17,874 nucleotides of DNA from Lachnospiraceae bacterium UBA4381. GTDB lineage: Bacteria > Bacillota > Clostridia > Lachnospirales > Lachnospiraceae. The translations under genes and the position numbers were made by a program. The stretch lies in the NCBI GenBank assembly GCA_002391105.1, contig DGRT01000054.1, positions 864-18,737 on the forward strand, given 5' to 3'. Shown here piece by piece: positions 1 through 6,886 of the stretch. The notes below the pieces were generated by a model that was given only the letters and a program-made list of their open reading frames with translations, ran no database searches and had not been told where the DNA came from. How positions within the stretch are numbered: position 1 is the stretch's first letter; the number at the start of each line of letters is the position of its first letter.

Positions 1-1349
1 GTAGGAGTCTTCTCCTCTAACTTATCGATAAATTCATGAACCTGCTCATTTACATGATATGTAGAAAGAGCCATATTCTTAATGTCTGTAGCTCTGGCTT
101 CAGCAGCATCTCTTTCCTGAATAATCTTCTCAATATAAGCTTTCTCTTCTATCTGTCTCTCCAAAGTTGCCTTCTTGTCAAGAAGAGTATTTTCCTTATG
201 GATAAAATAGAAAGAAAGACCTGCAGCTATAAGAGCACCACATACCGCGATTGCAATAAACGGAGCCATACCACTTGATGTCTTAACTCCACTTCCTCCA
301 CCAGACTTAAGAGCAAAGCCCATTGGAGCAAGAGCACCACCGATAGGAGCTATTAAGTAAACAGGGCTGTAAAGTCTAAGATCAATAGATGGATCAAACT
401 TTACATTATAGAGGCTATCCATGATTCTAGTAGAAACATTTAACTGAATCTTGAAGAGTCCATCTATTCCTCTAATAAGAGCTCCATCACCTGTAAGGAA
501 TACATCATCTATAGGATTATCAGGATTCTTTGAAGCATAGAAGTCCATGACACGACCTATATTATTGATGAGGTATCTGAAAGCACCAGTAGCTTCATTA
601 TCATCAAAATCAACTGTGATTATTCTTTCATTCTGAAGCATTGTCATTGCAGTAGTTGCATCAACATTCTTCTCCTGCATAACTACATTTACAACAGGAT
701 TTGTTCCATAAGGAACTGTTCTCTGGAGAAGAAGCTTATCTCCATGAACAACATTCAGAACAGTTGATTCAGATCCGAGCTGAATAACCATAGTTGTTGA
801 CTGTTCTGTAGTCTGAGTCTTTATGAGCTGAAGCATCGCATTACCTATGTAATCGATGTCTACAACCTTAAGACCTGCAGCCTGAGCAAGATCATAATAA
901 TTTCTAACCATATTCTCAGGTGCTGCAACAGCCATAACTCTAAGCTGTTTTGTTCCATTTTCATCTACAAATGATTCAAGAACTGTATTAGCTATTACAT
1001 AATCCTCGATATTATTAACCGGGAAGTACTCTGATGCACTTGAGTTAATAAGTGCAGGAACCTTCTTCTCTGGAACGAAAGGTAATACAACTTCTCTGTT
1101 AACTATCTTTGTAGAGTTCATAACAAATATAGCATTTTTATTAGAAATACCTGAAGCATTGAGCTGATTTCTAATCTCACTTGCTATACGCTGAAGATCA
1201 CGAATCTGACCATCTTCAAAGCTATCCTCAGGCGTCTCAAATATAAGTACCTTATGGATATAGGTCTGCTTCTTCTGTGAAGCTGTGATCTCTACAATAG
1301 TTATACTTTCATTAGTAATGTCTATTGATAAGACTTTGTTATTTGCCAT
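1..1349 (-). CDS. pilMN: Type IV pilus assembly protein, PilM-PilN fusion (3' end cut off by window)
   Basis: Partial gene: it starts with ATG at 1349 behind GGGAGG and stays open to the left edge (449 complete codons). The first about 340 residues are an actin-like PilM/FtsA-type ATPase domain, beginning MANNKVLSIDITNESITIVE (phosphate-binding loop region) and containing LTGDGALIRGI near the end of the fold. A Gly/Ser-rich linker (about 348-360) leads to one membrane span at about 362-383, then a charged coiled coil from about 388 to the edge, as in PilN. In PilM systems this cytoplasmic ring binds the PilN tail and links the PilB/PilT motors to the PilO alignment complex. Fused pilMN genes are known in Clostridioides difficile. 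It follows pilA after a terminator and has its own candidate promoter. The rest of PilN, and probably pilO, should lie left of the window. The domain assignment rests on reading the translation; only the fusion boundary is approximate. Confidence 0.88.
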   Translation of the reverse strand, partial: MANNKVLSIDITNESITIVEITASQKKQTYIHKVLIFETPEDSFEDGQIRDLQRIASEIRNQLNASGISNKNAIFVMNSTKIVNREVVLPFVPEKKVPALINSSASEYFPVNNIEDYVIANTVLESFVDENGTKQLRVMAVAAPENMVRNYYDLAQAAGLKVVDIDYIGNAMLQLIKTQTTEQSTTMVIQLGSESTVLNVVHGDKLLLQRTVPYGTNPVVNVVMQEKNVDATTAMTMLQNERIITVDFDDNEATGAFRYLINNIGRVMDFYASKNPDNPIDDVFLTGDGALIRGIDGLFKIQLNVSTRIMDSLYNVKFDPSIDLRLYSPVYLIAPIGGALAPMGFALKSGGGSGVKTSSGMAPFIAIAVCGALIAAGLSFYFIHKENTLLDKKATLERQIEEKAYIEKIIQERDAAEARATDIKNMALSTYHVNEQVHEFIDKLEEKTP

Positions 1350-1386
1350 TCTATAGCCTCCCTCATTTTATCAGTAGTTTCTATTT

Positions 1387-1505
1387 AAAGGTTTACGCTA
1401 CCTTTCTACAGATCAGCTGTACCCCCTTTACATAAGCATCCCGAATTCATAAGGAATCGTTCCAGAATTCCTGACGAACATCTCTTCACAATGATTATGT
1501 AAAGG
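1387..1505 (-). other. Structured 5' leader of pilMN
   Basis: The stretch between the candidate promoter and the pilMN start holds nested inverted repeats. CCTTTACATAA (1425-1435) pairs perfectly with TTATGTAAAGG (1495-1505). Inside, two GAATTC copies (1443-1448 and 1465-1470) flank the small hairpin GGAA-TCG-TTCC (1453-1463). Nearer the start codon, AAAGGT (1387-1392) pairs with ACCTTT (1400-1405). On the transcript, the UAAAGG of the long stem could also pair with the CCUUUA of the small hairpin, so two alternative folds are possible. I recognise no named riboswitch here. Confidence 0.45.
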
Positions 1506-1528
1506 AAGAAATAAAAACCGCTGATCAT

Positions 1529-1557
1529 TATAAATACATTTTTTCAATACTTGACAA
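1529..1557 (-). promoter_or_regulatory. Candidate sigma-A promoter for pilMN
   Basis: On the minus strand a TTGTCA box (1552-1557) is followed after 17 bases by TTTATA (1529-1534). The overlapping TATAAT at 1527-1532 gives a 19-base spacing instead. It begins right where the U-tract of the pilA terminator ends, so pilMN would be transcribed separately. The predicted leader is about 170 nt. Confidence 0.5.
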
Positions 1558-1612
1558 TAAAAAAGAATCAACAAGACAAGATTCCAAAGGACGAGTTTGG
1601 AATCTTATCTTG
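1557..1612 (-). terminator. Intrinsic terminator after pilA
   Basis: Arms 1572-1588 and 1596-1612 form a 17-bp stem with a 7-base loop. On the minus-strand RNA all 17 positions pair (one G-U), whereas on the plus strand one position is a C/A mismatch, so it suits minus-strand transcription. The stem is followed by a U-rich run (TTGATTCTTTTTTATT). It lies 14 bases past the pilA stop. Confidence 0.9.
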
Positions 1613-1626
1613 AAAAGATTTATGAT

Positions 1627-2079
1627 TTACTTATAGCTAGCGTCGATATCTGGCTGTATCTCCCACTTAGTAGGTGCAGTTGAAGAACCAAGCCAAACTA
1701 CAGGCTTTCCATTATTACTTACACCAATTGCCCACTGTGAAGCACTTTCCTTTGTATACTTAATCTTTGGAGCAGTTCCACCAATAGATGAATTAACTTC
1801 TCTATCAAAATTCGTATGACCAGTACTGAAAGAACCTGTACCAACTGCTGCTGAACCAATTACAGAACCATTCATAGAACTAGCAACTTCAGAATAAGCA
1901 TCTTCATTAGCAAGTGCTGCAGAAACAGCAGTATTGATTGTTTCACCTGCAGCAACATCATCAGCTCTACGTGACTTATCAATATATCTGATAAGTGCAG
2001 GTGCGATAGCTGCAGCAAGAATAGCCATGATAGCTATAACGATAATAAGCTCTACGAGTGAGAATCCCTTATTCTTCAT
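1627..2079 (-). CDS. pilA: Type IV major prepilin
   Basis: The 150-residue precursor has a short basic leader (MKNKG) and the class III cleavage site G5/F6, followed by SLVELIIVIAIMAILAAAIA with Glu at mature position 5. Cleavage and N-methylation by PilD should give a mature pilin of 145 residues starting with Phe. The hydrophobic alpha-1 helix covers about residues 6-28. The rest is Ser/Thr/Gly/Ala-rich, ends in a probable beta-sheet domain, and contains no cysteine, so the Gram-negative style disulfide loop is absent, as is usual for Gram-positive pilins. It sits right after pilC, has an AAGGAG ribosome binding site, and is bracketed by a hairpin upstream and a strong terminator downstream. 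The position and terminator suggest it is the main structural subunit. A minor pilin is possible but less likely, as this is the only pilin next to the motors. Confidence 0.93.
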   Translation of the reverse strand: MKNKGFSLVELIIVIAIMAILAAAIAPALIRYIDKSRRADDVAAGETINTAVSAALANEDAYSEVASSMNGSVIGSAAVGTGSFSTGHTNFDREVNSSIGGTAPKIKYTKESASQWAIGVSNNGKPVVWLGSSTAPTKWEIQPDIDASYK

Positions 2080-2105
2080 AATCTCTTTCTCCTTTTCATA
2101 AAAAT

Positions 2106-2111
2106 ATTATA
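2106..2111 (-). promoter_or_regulatory. Weak candidate -10 box for pilA
   Basis: A perfect TATAAT lies 27 bases upstream of the pilA ATG, but no good -35 box stands 16-18 bases before it (the hexamer there is AATATT). An independent pilA promoter is therefore only a possibility; read-through from pilC is the alternative. Confidence 0.25.
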
Positions 2112-2128
2112 GATTTTAAATAGTGTAT

Positions 2129-2154
2129 AATATTGTCGCTCGCCCGACGATATT
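2129..2154. other. Hairpin between pilC and pilA
   Basis: AATATTGTCG (2129-2138) and CGACGATATT (2145-2154) form a 10-base stem around a CTCGCC loop, with one wobble (plus strand) or one mismatch (minus strand). A second small hairpin (GGGTATAACCC on the minus strand) lies just before it. Neither is followed by a U-run, so it is not a clear terminator. It could be an RNA processing or 5'-stabilising element for pilA mRNA. Confidence 0.4.
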
Positions 2155-2193
2155 TCACTTTAATATATAAAGGGTTATACCCATTATATCTTT

Positions 2194-3399
2194 TTAGTAA
2201 CTGTCAACCGCATCGTACATACTAAGTATAGGTGAGTAAACCGCAATAACTATACCACCGACAACAAGAGCAAGTACAACGATGATAAGCGGTTCCATAG
2301 CTGATGCTATAGCATCTGTAGCAAGATCGACCTCATCCTCATAGAAGTCAGCAACCTTACTCATCATATCTTCGATATTACCTGTTTCCTCTCCGATATG
2401 CATCATCTGAGGAAGCATAACAGGGAATATATCCATGTCCTTGATAGGCTTTGATAGAGGAACGCCTCGTGATACCTGAACCTTACATTCCTTAAGCTTA
2501 TCTCTGATAATCTTATTCTTCATAACATTTGCCGTCTGTTCAACCGCTTCTATCATTGGAATACCGGATGAAAGAAGTGTGGCAAACGTTCTTGAAAAAG
2601 TAGCTGCAGCCGTTTTGATATTAAGAGTACCAAAAATCGGAACTTTAAGAGCAAAATTCCCTTTGAATTCCTGCCCCTGATCAGTAGCCGCGAACATCTT
2701 CCATGCAACAACTATCACTGCTATAATCGCAAGAAGTATATACCAACGATGCACCAGGAAATTCGAGAAGTTAACCAAAAGCTGTGTTGCTATAGGAAGG
2801 TCCGCTCCCATTTCTTCGAACATTTCAGCAAAGGTAGGTACAACTGATGTAAGCATGATGACAACTACACCACAGGTTACGGCAAGTACGACTATAGGAT
2901 ACATCATAGCACTCTTAATCTTACCTTCGATATGTCCATCTTTCTCAAACTGTACTGCCATACGCTCGAAACAGATTTCCATCTTACCTGATGACTCACC
3001 GGCCGCAACCATGTTGCTAAGCATCGGTGGGAATATATTGGAGTTAAGCTTCATGGCATCTGCAAGAGTACCACCCTTCTGAACAAATGCCGAAGCTTCC
3101 TCAAGTGCTTCTACCAAAGCTTTATTCTCAAGACTGGTTGCAAGCATATCAAGTGCTGATATAACCGGAACACCGGCTCTCAGTACTGCTGCCATCTGCT
3201 TACAAAAGATTGCCAGGTCTTTGTTCTTAGCTTTCTTCTTAAATAGGTTGAACTCAGTACCCTTCGCTTCGCCAAATTCGGTGATATTGAGTCCCTCCGC
3301 ACGAAGTTTGGACTTCGCTGCTTCTTCGCTACCTGCTTCTACGGTTCCTTTTTTAACCTTTCCAGAAGCATCCATAGCTCTGTAACTATACTTTGCCAT
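2194..3399 (-). CDS. pilC: Type IV pilus inner-membrane platform protein PilC (GspF family)
   Basis: This protein of 401 residues matches the usual PilC length. It has a short N-terminal beta domain beginning MAKYSYRAMDASGKVKKGTV, typical of the family. Two tandem T2SSF repeats follow, at about 65-190 (DLAIFCKQMAAVLRAGVPV ... GESSGKM) and about 268-392 (FSRTFATLLSSGIPM ... GEETGNI). The paired GE(S/E)(S/T)G motifs mark the internal duplication. Membrane spans are expected near 167-190, 219-236 and 370-390. PilC sits in the cytoplasmic membrane and couples rotation or movement driven by PilB and PilT to pilin insertion and removal. The gene stands 326 bases after pilT and 114 before pilA, with GGAGG before the ATG. 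The gap before it carries a candidate promoter of its own. Confidence 0.93.
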   Translation of the reverse strand: MAKYSYRAMDASGKVKKGTVEAGSEEAAKSKLRAEGLNITEFGEAKGTEFNLFKKKAKNKDLAIFCKQMAAVLRAGVPVISALDMLATSLENKALVEALEEASAFVQKGGTLADAMKLNSNIFPPMLSNMVAAGESSGKMEICFERMAVQFEKDGHIEGKIKSAMMYPIVVLAVTCGVVVIMLTSVVPTFAEMFEEMGADLPIATQLLVNFSNFLVHRWYILLAIIAVIVVAWKMFAATDQGQEFKGNFALKVPIFGTLNIKTAAATFSRTFATLLSSGIPMIEAVEQTANVMKNKIIRDKLKECKVQVSRGVPLSKPIKDMDIFPVMLPQMMHIGEETGNIEDMMSKVADFYEDEVDLATDAIASAMEPLIIVVLALVVGGIVIAVYSPILSMYDAVDSY

Positions 3400-3725
3400 A
3401 TTCTATCCTCCGCCCATTTTTTACAACATACTACATTTATCAAAATATACAATACTTTACATAAAATTGCAACCATTTTGCATACAAGTTATGAACAAAC
3501 TGTTAACAAGCAAGTCTTATTCACTAAATGTACACAGTGATTTTTATACATTTTATACAATATATATACCACTGTCATGTCATGCACCATATATATTGAT
3601 AAGAGCAGCATATTTTTGATTTCACATTTTTTCTCTTACTTTTAATCACAATCGCTTCACATAATCTGCTGTTCCTCTGCATATTATATGAAGAATCACT
3701 TAGTTTCTAAATCACAATATTCCGA
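3400..3725. other. Long AT-rich gap between pilT and pilC
   Basis: This 326-base gap is unusually long for the middle of a pilus operon and very AT-rich. I see no reading frame with a ribosome binding site, no terminator and no strong hairpin on either strand. The only signal is the candidate promoter at its pilC end. Confidence 0.6.
3444..3472 (-). promoter_or_regulatory. Candidate promoter for pilC
   Basis: On the minus strand TTGCAA (3467-3472) is followed after 17 bases by TATATT (3444-3449), about 45 bases before the pilC ATG. The boxes are fair matches in very AT-rich DNA, where chance matches are common. Confidence 0.35.
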
Positions 3726-4781
3726 TTAATACAGATTCTTCTTCATGTTGATCTGATCCTGTGCATAGAGAAGTGCATTCTCCTTGGTAATCTGACCATT
3801 TCTGAACATCTCTATCAGACAGTCATCCATCGTTACCATACCTACATTTCTTGAGGTCTGGATAGATGATGTGATCTGATGTGTCTTTCCTTCACGAATC
3901 TGCGCTCTGATAGCTGATGTAGCAAGCATTACCTCGAAGGCTGCACACCTTCCCTTACCATCCGCTGTCTGGATAAGCTGCTGTGAGATAACTCCCTCTA
4001 TAACCATCGCAAGCTGAATACGAATCTGCTGCTGCTGATGAGGTGGGAATACGTCGATGATACGGTCAACTGTTGCTGCAGCTCCGATAGTATGCAGTGT
4101 GGAGAAAACCAGATGTCCTGTTTCTGCTGCTGTTATAGCTATCTGAATAGTCTCAGGGTCACGCATCTCACCAACGAGGATTACGTCAGGATCCTGACGC
4201 AGCGCTGCTCTAAGTGCGTTATCAAAGGAAAGCGTATCCATACCAAGCTCTCTCTGGTTAACTATCGACTTCTTGTGATGATGTATGTACTCGATAGGAT
4301 CCTCAAGAGTGATAATGTGGTTACTGGTATTCTCATTACACTTATTAATAATAGAAGCAAGTGTTGTTGATTTACCGGAACCTGTAGGTCCTGTAACCAA
4401 TACCAGTCCTCTCTTCTTCATATAGAGATCTACTACTGCAGGTGGAAGTCCTAACTGCTCAGGTCTAGGGATGACAGTATCAATCTTTCTGTAAGCAGCA
4501 GCCATGTTACCTCTATCCATATATACGTTAACACGGAATCTTCCCTTTTCTCCAACAGAGTATGCAAAGTCGCATTCACCTCTATCCTTAAGGATAGCCT
4601 TCTGTCTTTCATTCATAGTCATACCGATACTCTCTGCAGCCTCTGATGGACTGAGAGGCGGTACATCAACGTCCTGAAGTGTTCCATTAATACGAAACTT
4701 TGGTGGGATACCTACTGCCAAATGTATATCGGATGCATTCTCGTCAACCGCCAGGCTTAGTAGTTCGTCCATATCAATCAT
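3726..4781 (-). CDS. pilT: Type IV pilus retraction ATPase PilT
   Basis: At 351 residues it has normal PilT length. It starts with the family-typical MIDMDELLSLAV, followed by ASDIHLAVGIPP. The N-terminal PAS-like domain (to about 100) leads into the RecA-like motor: Walker A GPTGSGKST (131-139), Asp box ITLEDPIE (157-164), Walker B ILVGEMRD (201-208) and His box GHLVFSTLH (222-230). The C-terminal AIRAQIREG-type segment (about 295) is the PilT signature. It is a cytoplasmic hexamer that disassembles the pilus for retraction and twitching. The start is the first ATG, since GGGGGT lies nine bases before it and would be too far from the second ATG. It follows pilB by 101 bases, so motor genes for extension and retraction are adjacent. 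I see no tetracysteine motif, which helps separate it from PilB. Confidence 0.94.
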   Translation of the reverse strand: MIDMDELLSLAVDENASDIHLAVGIPPKFRINGTLQDVDVPPLSPSEAAESIGMTMNERQKAILKDRGECDFAYSVGEKGRFRVNVYMDRGNMAAAYRKIDTVIPRPEQLGLPPAVVDLYMKKRGLVLVTGPTGSGKSTTLASIINKCNENTSNHIITLEDPIEYIHHHKKSIVNQRELGMDTLSFDNALRAALRQDPDVILVGEMRDPETIQIAITAAETGHLVFSTLHTIGAAATVDRIIDVFPPHQQQQIRIQLAMVIEGVISQQLIQTADGKGRCAAFEVMLATSAIRAQIREGKTHQITSSIQTSRNVGMVTMDDCLIEMFRNGQITKENALLYAQDQINMKKNLY

Positions 4782-4813
4782 ATTATTGTTACCCCCAATC
4801 TAATTATATTTAC

Positions 4814-4850
4814 TAGTTATTTATTTTCGCCTTTATGTAAAATAAAACTA
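4814..4850. other. AT-rich stem-loop between pilB and pilT
   Basis: TAGTT-(AT)-TTATTTT (4814-4827) pairs with AAAATAAAACTA (4839-4850), giving 12 pairs with a two-base bulge and an 11-base loop. It is weak in energy because it is mostly A-T, and no terminator run follows it. It is at best a processing or attenuation site. Confidence 0.25.
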
Positions 4851-4882
4851 CAAATCCAGCAAAATTAAGAGCTTCTTACTTA

Positions 4883-6598
4883 TTAATAGTTATCACCAGT
4901 TGTATAAACTATCTTCTTCATCTCTGCTATAGAAGTAGTTCCTGCAAGCACGTGTCTTGCTGCGGACATCTTAAGTGTTGACATTCCCTCTTCAAGAGCC
5001 TGTTTCTCGATAACGTCTGCTGTGGCTCCCCTCGATATAACAGCCTGAAGTGCTTTTGAAACCGGCATCATTTCATATACACCGATACGTCCTGAGTATC
5101 CTGTATCATTACAGAGAGGACATCCAACCGGTTCATATATTACATAATCATCCTCCGGATCATCTACTCCCAGTACTATCTTCTCATCATCCTCTGCAAG
5201 TCTTGGTTCGCGGCAGGATTTGCAAAGTCGGCGCACAAGTCTCTGTGCTATAACTCCTACCAGAGCATCTCCGGCAACGTACGGCTCGATACCCATATCG
5301 ATAATACGTGTAACTGTTGATGCAGCCGAGTTAGTATGGAGCGTGGATACAACCAGGTGTCCTGTGATAGCGGCCTGTACTGCTATCTGTGCTGTCTCGC
5401 CATCTCGAATCTCTCCTATCATTATGATATCAGGGTCCTGACGCAGGATAGAACGAAGTGCAGCCGCAAATGTCATCTCCGCCTTAACATTAACCTGAAC
5501 CTGATTGATACCATTTATATTAGCCTCGACAGGGTCTTCAACTGTGATGATATTAACATCTTCAGTATTCAGCTCTGACAGTGAGGTATAAAGTGTTGTT
5601 GATTTACCGGAACCTGTAGGTCCTGTAACCAGGATGATTCCATGCGGGTTGCTGAGGATGCCGTCAAATACTTCAATTTCCTCAGGAGTAAATCCAAGTC
5701 CGGACTTAGGCTTGGTAAGTCCATCCTTGGAGGTAAGTCTCATAACCGTCTTCTCGCCAAATACCGTAGGCAGGATGGAAACACGGACATCGAACTCTCT
5801 TCTATCTACTATGATAGTGATACGACCGTCCTGAGGCTTTCTTTTCTCAGCTATATCCATACCACCAATGATCTTGATACGAGCTGTGATAGCCGGAAGT
5901 ATGCTGAGTTCATAGGACATTACCTGCTTCAGAGCACCATCGATTCGATACCTGACACGAACATTCCCTTCGAGAGCCTCGATATGAATATCAGATGCAC
6001 GCTGTCTGACACCACCTTCTATAATCTGATTAACCAGGAGGACTATAGGTGAGTTATCTATCTCATCTGAGAAGGCATCTGCTTCCTCTTCAGCTCCGGC
6101 TCCCATTTCCAGTTTATAAGCTTCAGCCGCTTCCATAGCTTCGGCACTTCCGTAGAACTTACCGATAACATTCTCCAGATCATCCTGGAAGGAAAGAAGT
6201 GGTTCAACCTGAAGTCCACTGGATATGCTGATATCATCTATCGCCATCAGGTCCATAGGATCAGCCATGGCAACCTGAAGCATGTTCGGGTTGTCAGGTG
6301 AGAAGCCTATAGGCATGGCTTTGTATTTCTGTACTAAGTCTTTGGATACGAGCTTGATAACATTTTCATCTATCTGTACACTCTGTATCTCACAGTAATC
6401 TATCCCCATCTGGGTAGTAAGTACGGTGATCAGAAGTTCGCGGCTGATAAATCCCATCTCCATGATGATGTTACCAATCATTCCGCCCTCTTCCTTCTGC
6501 TTTGCGAGTGCTTCCTGGAGCTGTTCATCTGTAATAGCTCCTGCCTCGACAAGAAGGTCACCGACACGAATCTTTTTTCTGGCTCCGGTTAATCGCAT
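4883..6598 (-). CDS. pilB: Type IV pilus extension ATPase PilB with MshEN (c-di-GMP binding) domain
   Basis: At 571 residues this is a full-length PilB/GspE-type ATPase. The N-terminus (11-63) carries two 24-residue MshEN motifs separated by five residues: RVGDLLVEAGAITDEQLQEA..Q34 and MIGNIIMEMGFISRELLITV..Q63. These follow the (R)LGxxLxxxGx6LxxxLxxQ pattern that binds cyclic di-GMP in Vibrio MshE. A long acidic linker (about 150-182) precedes the motor. The motor has SDIHIE (202-207), Walker A GPTGSGKST (326-334), the VEDPVE Asp box (353-358), Walker B IIMIGEIRD (391-399) and the His box GHLVVSTLHT. A zinc tetracysteine (C459, C462, C493, C496) marks the extension rather than retraction type. 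It drives pilin polymerisation at the cytoplasmic membrane. It is the first gene of the cluster, behind an extended -10 promoter. Confidence 0.95.
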   Translation of the reverse strand: MRLTGARKKIRVGDLLVEAGAITDEQLQEALAKQKEEGGMIGNIIMEMGFISRELLITVLTTQMGIDYCEIQSVQIDENVIKLVSKDLVQKYKAMPIGFSPDNPNMLQVAMADPMDLMAIDDISISSGLQVEPLLSFQDDLENVIGKFYGSAEAMEAAEAYKLEMGAGAEEEADAFSDEIDNSPIVLLVNQIIEGGVRQRASDIHIEALEGNVRVRYRIDGALKQVMSYELSILPAITARIKIIGGMDIAEKRKPQDGRITIIVDRREFDVRVSILPTVFGEKTVMRLTSKDGLTKPKSGLGFTPEEIEVFDGILSNPHGIILVTGPTGSGKSTTLYTSLSELNTEDVNIITVEDPVEANINGINQVQVNVKAEMTFAAALRSILRQDPDIIMIGEIRDGETAQIAVQAAITGHLVVSTLHTNSAASTVTRIIDMGIEPYVAGDALVGVIAQRLVRRLCKSCREPRLAEDDEKIVLGVDDPEDDYVIYEPVGCPLCNDTGYSGRIGVYEMMPVSKALQAVISRGATADVIEKQALEEGMSTLKMSAARHVLAGTTSIAEMKKIVYTTGDNY

Positions 6599-6736
6599 AT
6601 TTCCTTCTCCTTATATAGCTTCTGCCAATGGGTACACATCATTACATTTCATCATGCTTTCAGGATAGTTCATCGGAGTAAACCATATAACCCCTTCTAT
6701 GTACTAGGCGCACTACCCCCTACCCGTGACGTTAAC
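6599..6736 (-). other. Leader of the pil operon
   Basis: The predicted untranslated leader begins with a G-rich stretch (CACGGGTAGGGGGTAG) and has GGGTA near its 5' end that can pair with TACCC about 90 nt later. I looked for the c-di-GMP-I and -II riboswitch core sequences and did not find them. No small reading frame with a ribosome binding site is evident. Confidence 0.35.
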
Positions 6737-6742
6737 ATAACG

Positions 6743-6770
6743 ATTATAGCATAATAGAAGTATTATTCAA
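6743..6770 (-). promoter_or_regulatory. Strong promoter for the pilB-pilT-pilC-pilA cluster
   Basis: On the minus strand TTGAAT (6765-6770), a 16-base spacer and TATAAT (6743-6748) with an upstream TATGC extended -10 element. Transcription should start near 6736, giving a leader of about 137 nt before the pilB ATG. GGAGAAGG lies just before the start codon. Confidence 0.72.
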
Positions 6771-6886
6771 AATCTTTTTTGTTTTTTTGTAATTTTTGTG
6801 CAAAATCACAAAGGTGCCAAGTTACTTATAACAAAATTAAGTCTTTTTTTTAGACATGTTGTACAATACAGGTTACGTTAGTCAAT

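Noticed and set aside
1350..1527. c-di-GMP riboswitch before pilMN
   Set aside because: GGTAGCGTAAACC superficially resembles part of a GEMM RNA, but the rest of the conserved core is missing. I kept it only as an unnamed structured leader.
1551..1556. Perfect TTGACA on the plus strand as a -35 box
   Set aside because: No -10 box follows at 16-18 bases on the plus strand, and no plus-strand gene lies downstream.
6599..6736. c-di-GMP riboswitch (GEMM-I or class II) before pilB
   Set aside because: The conserved core sequences of either class could not be found on the minus strand; only G-rich and weak inverted repeats are present.
6841..6857. Terminator for trhP at the A/T-rich AGTCT-T8-AGAC region
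   Set aside because: The stem is only four bases with a homopolymer loop, too weak for an intrinsic terminator.
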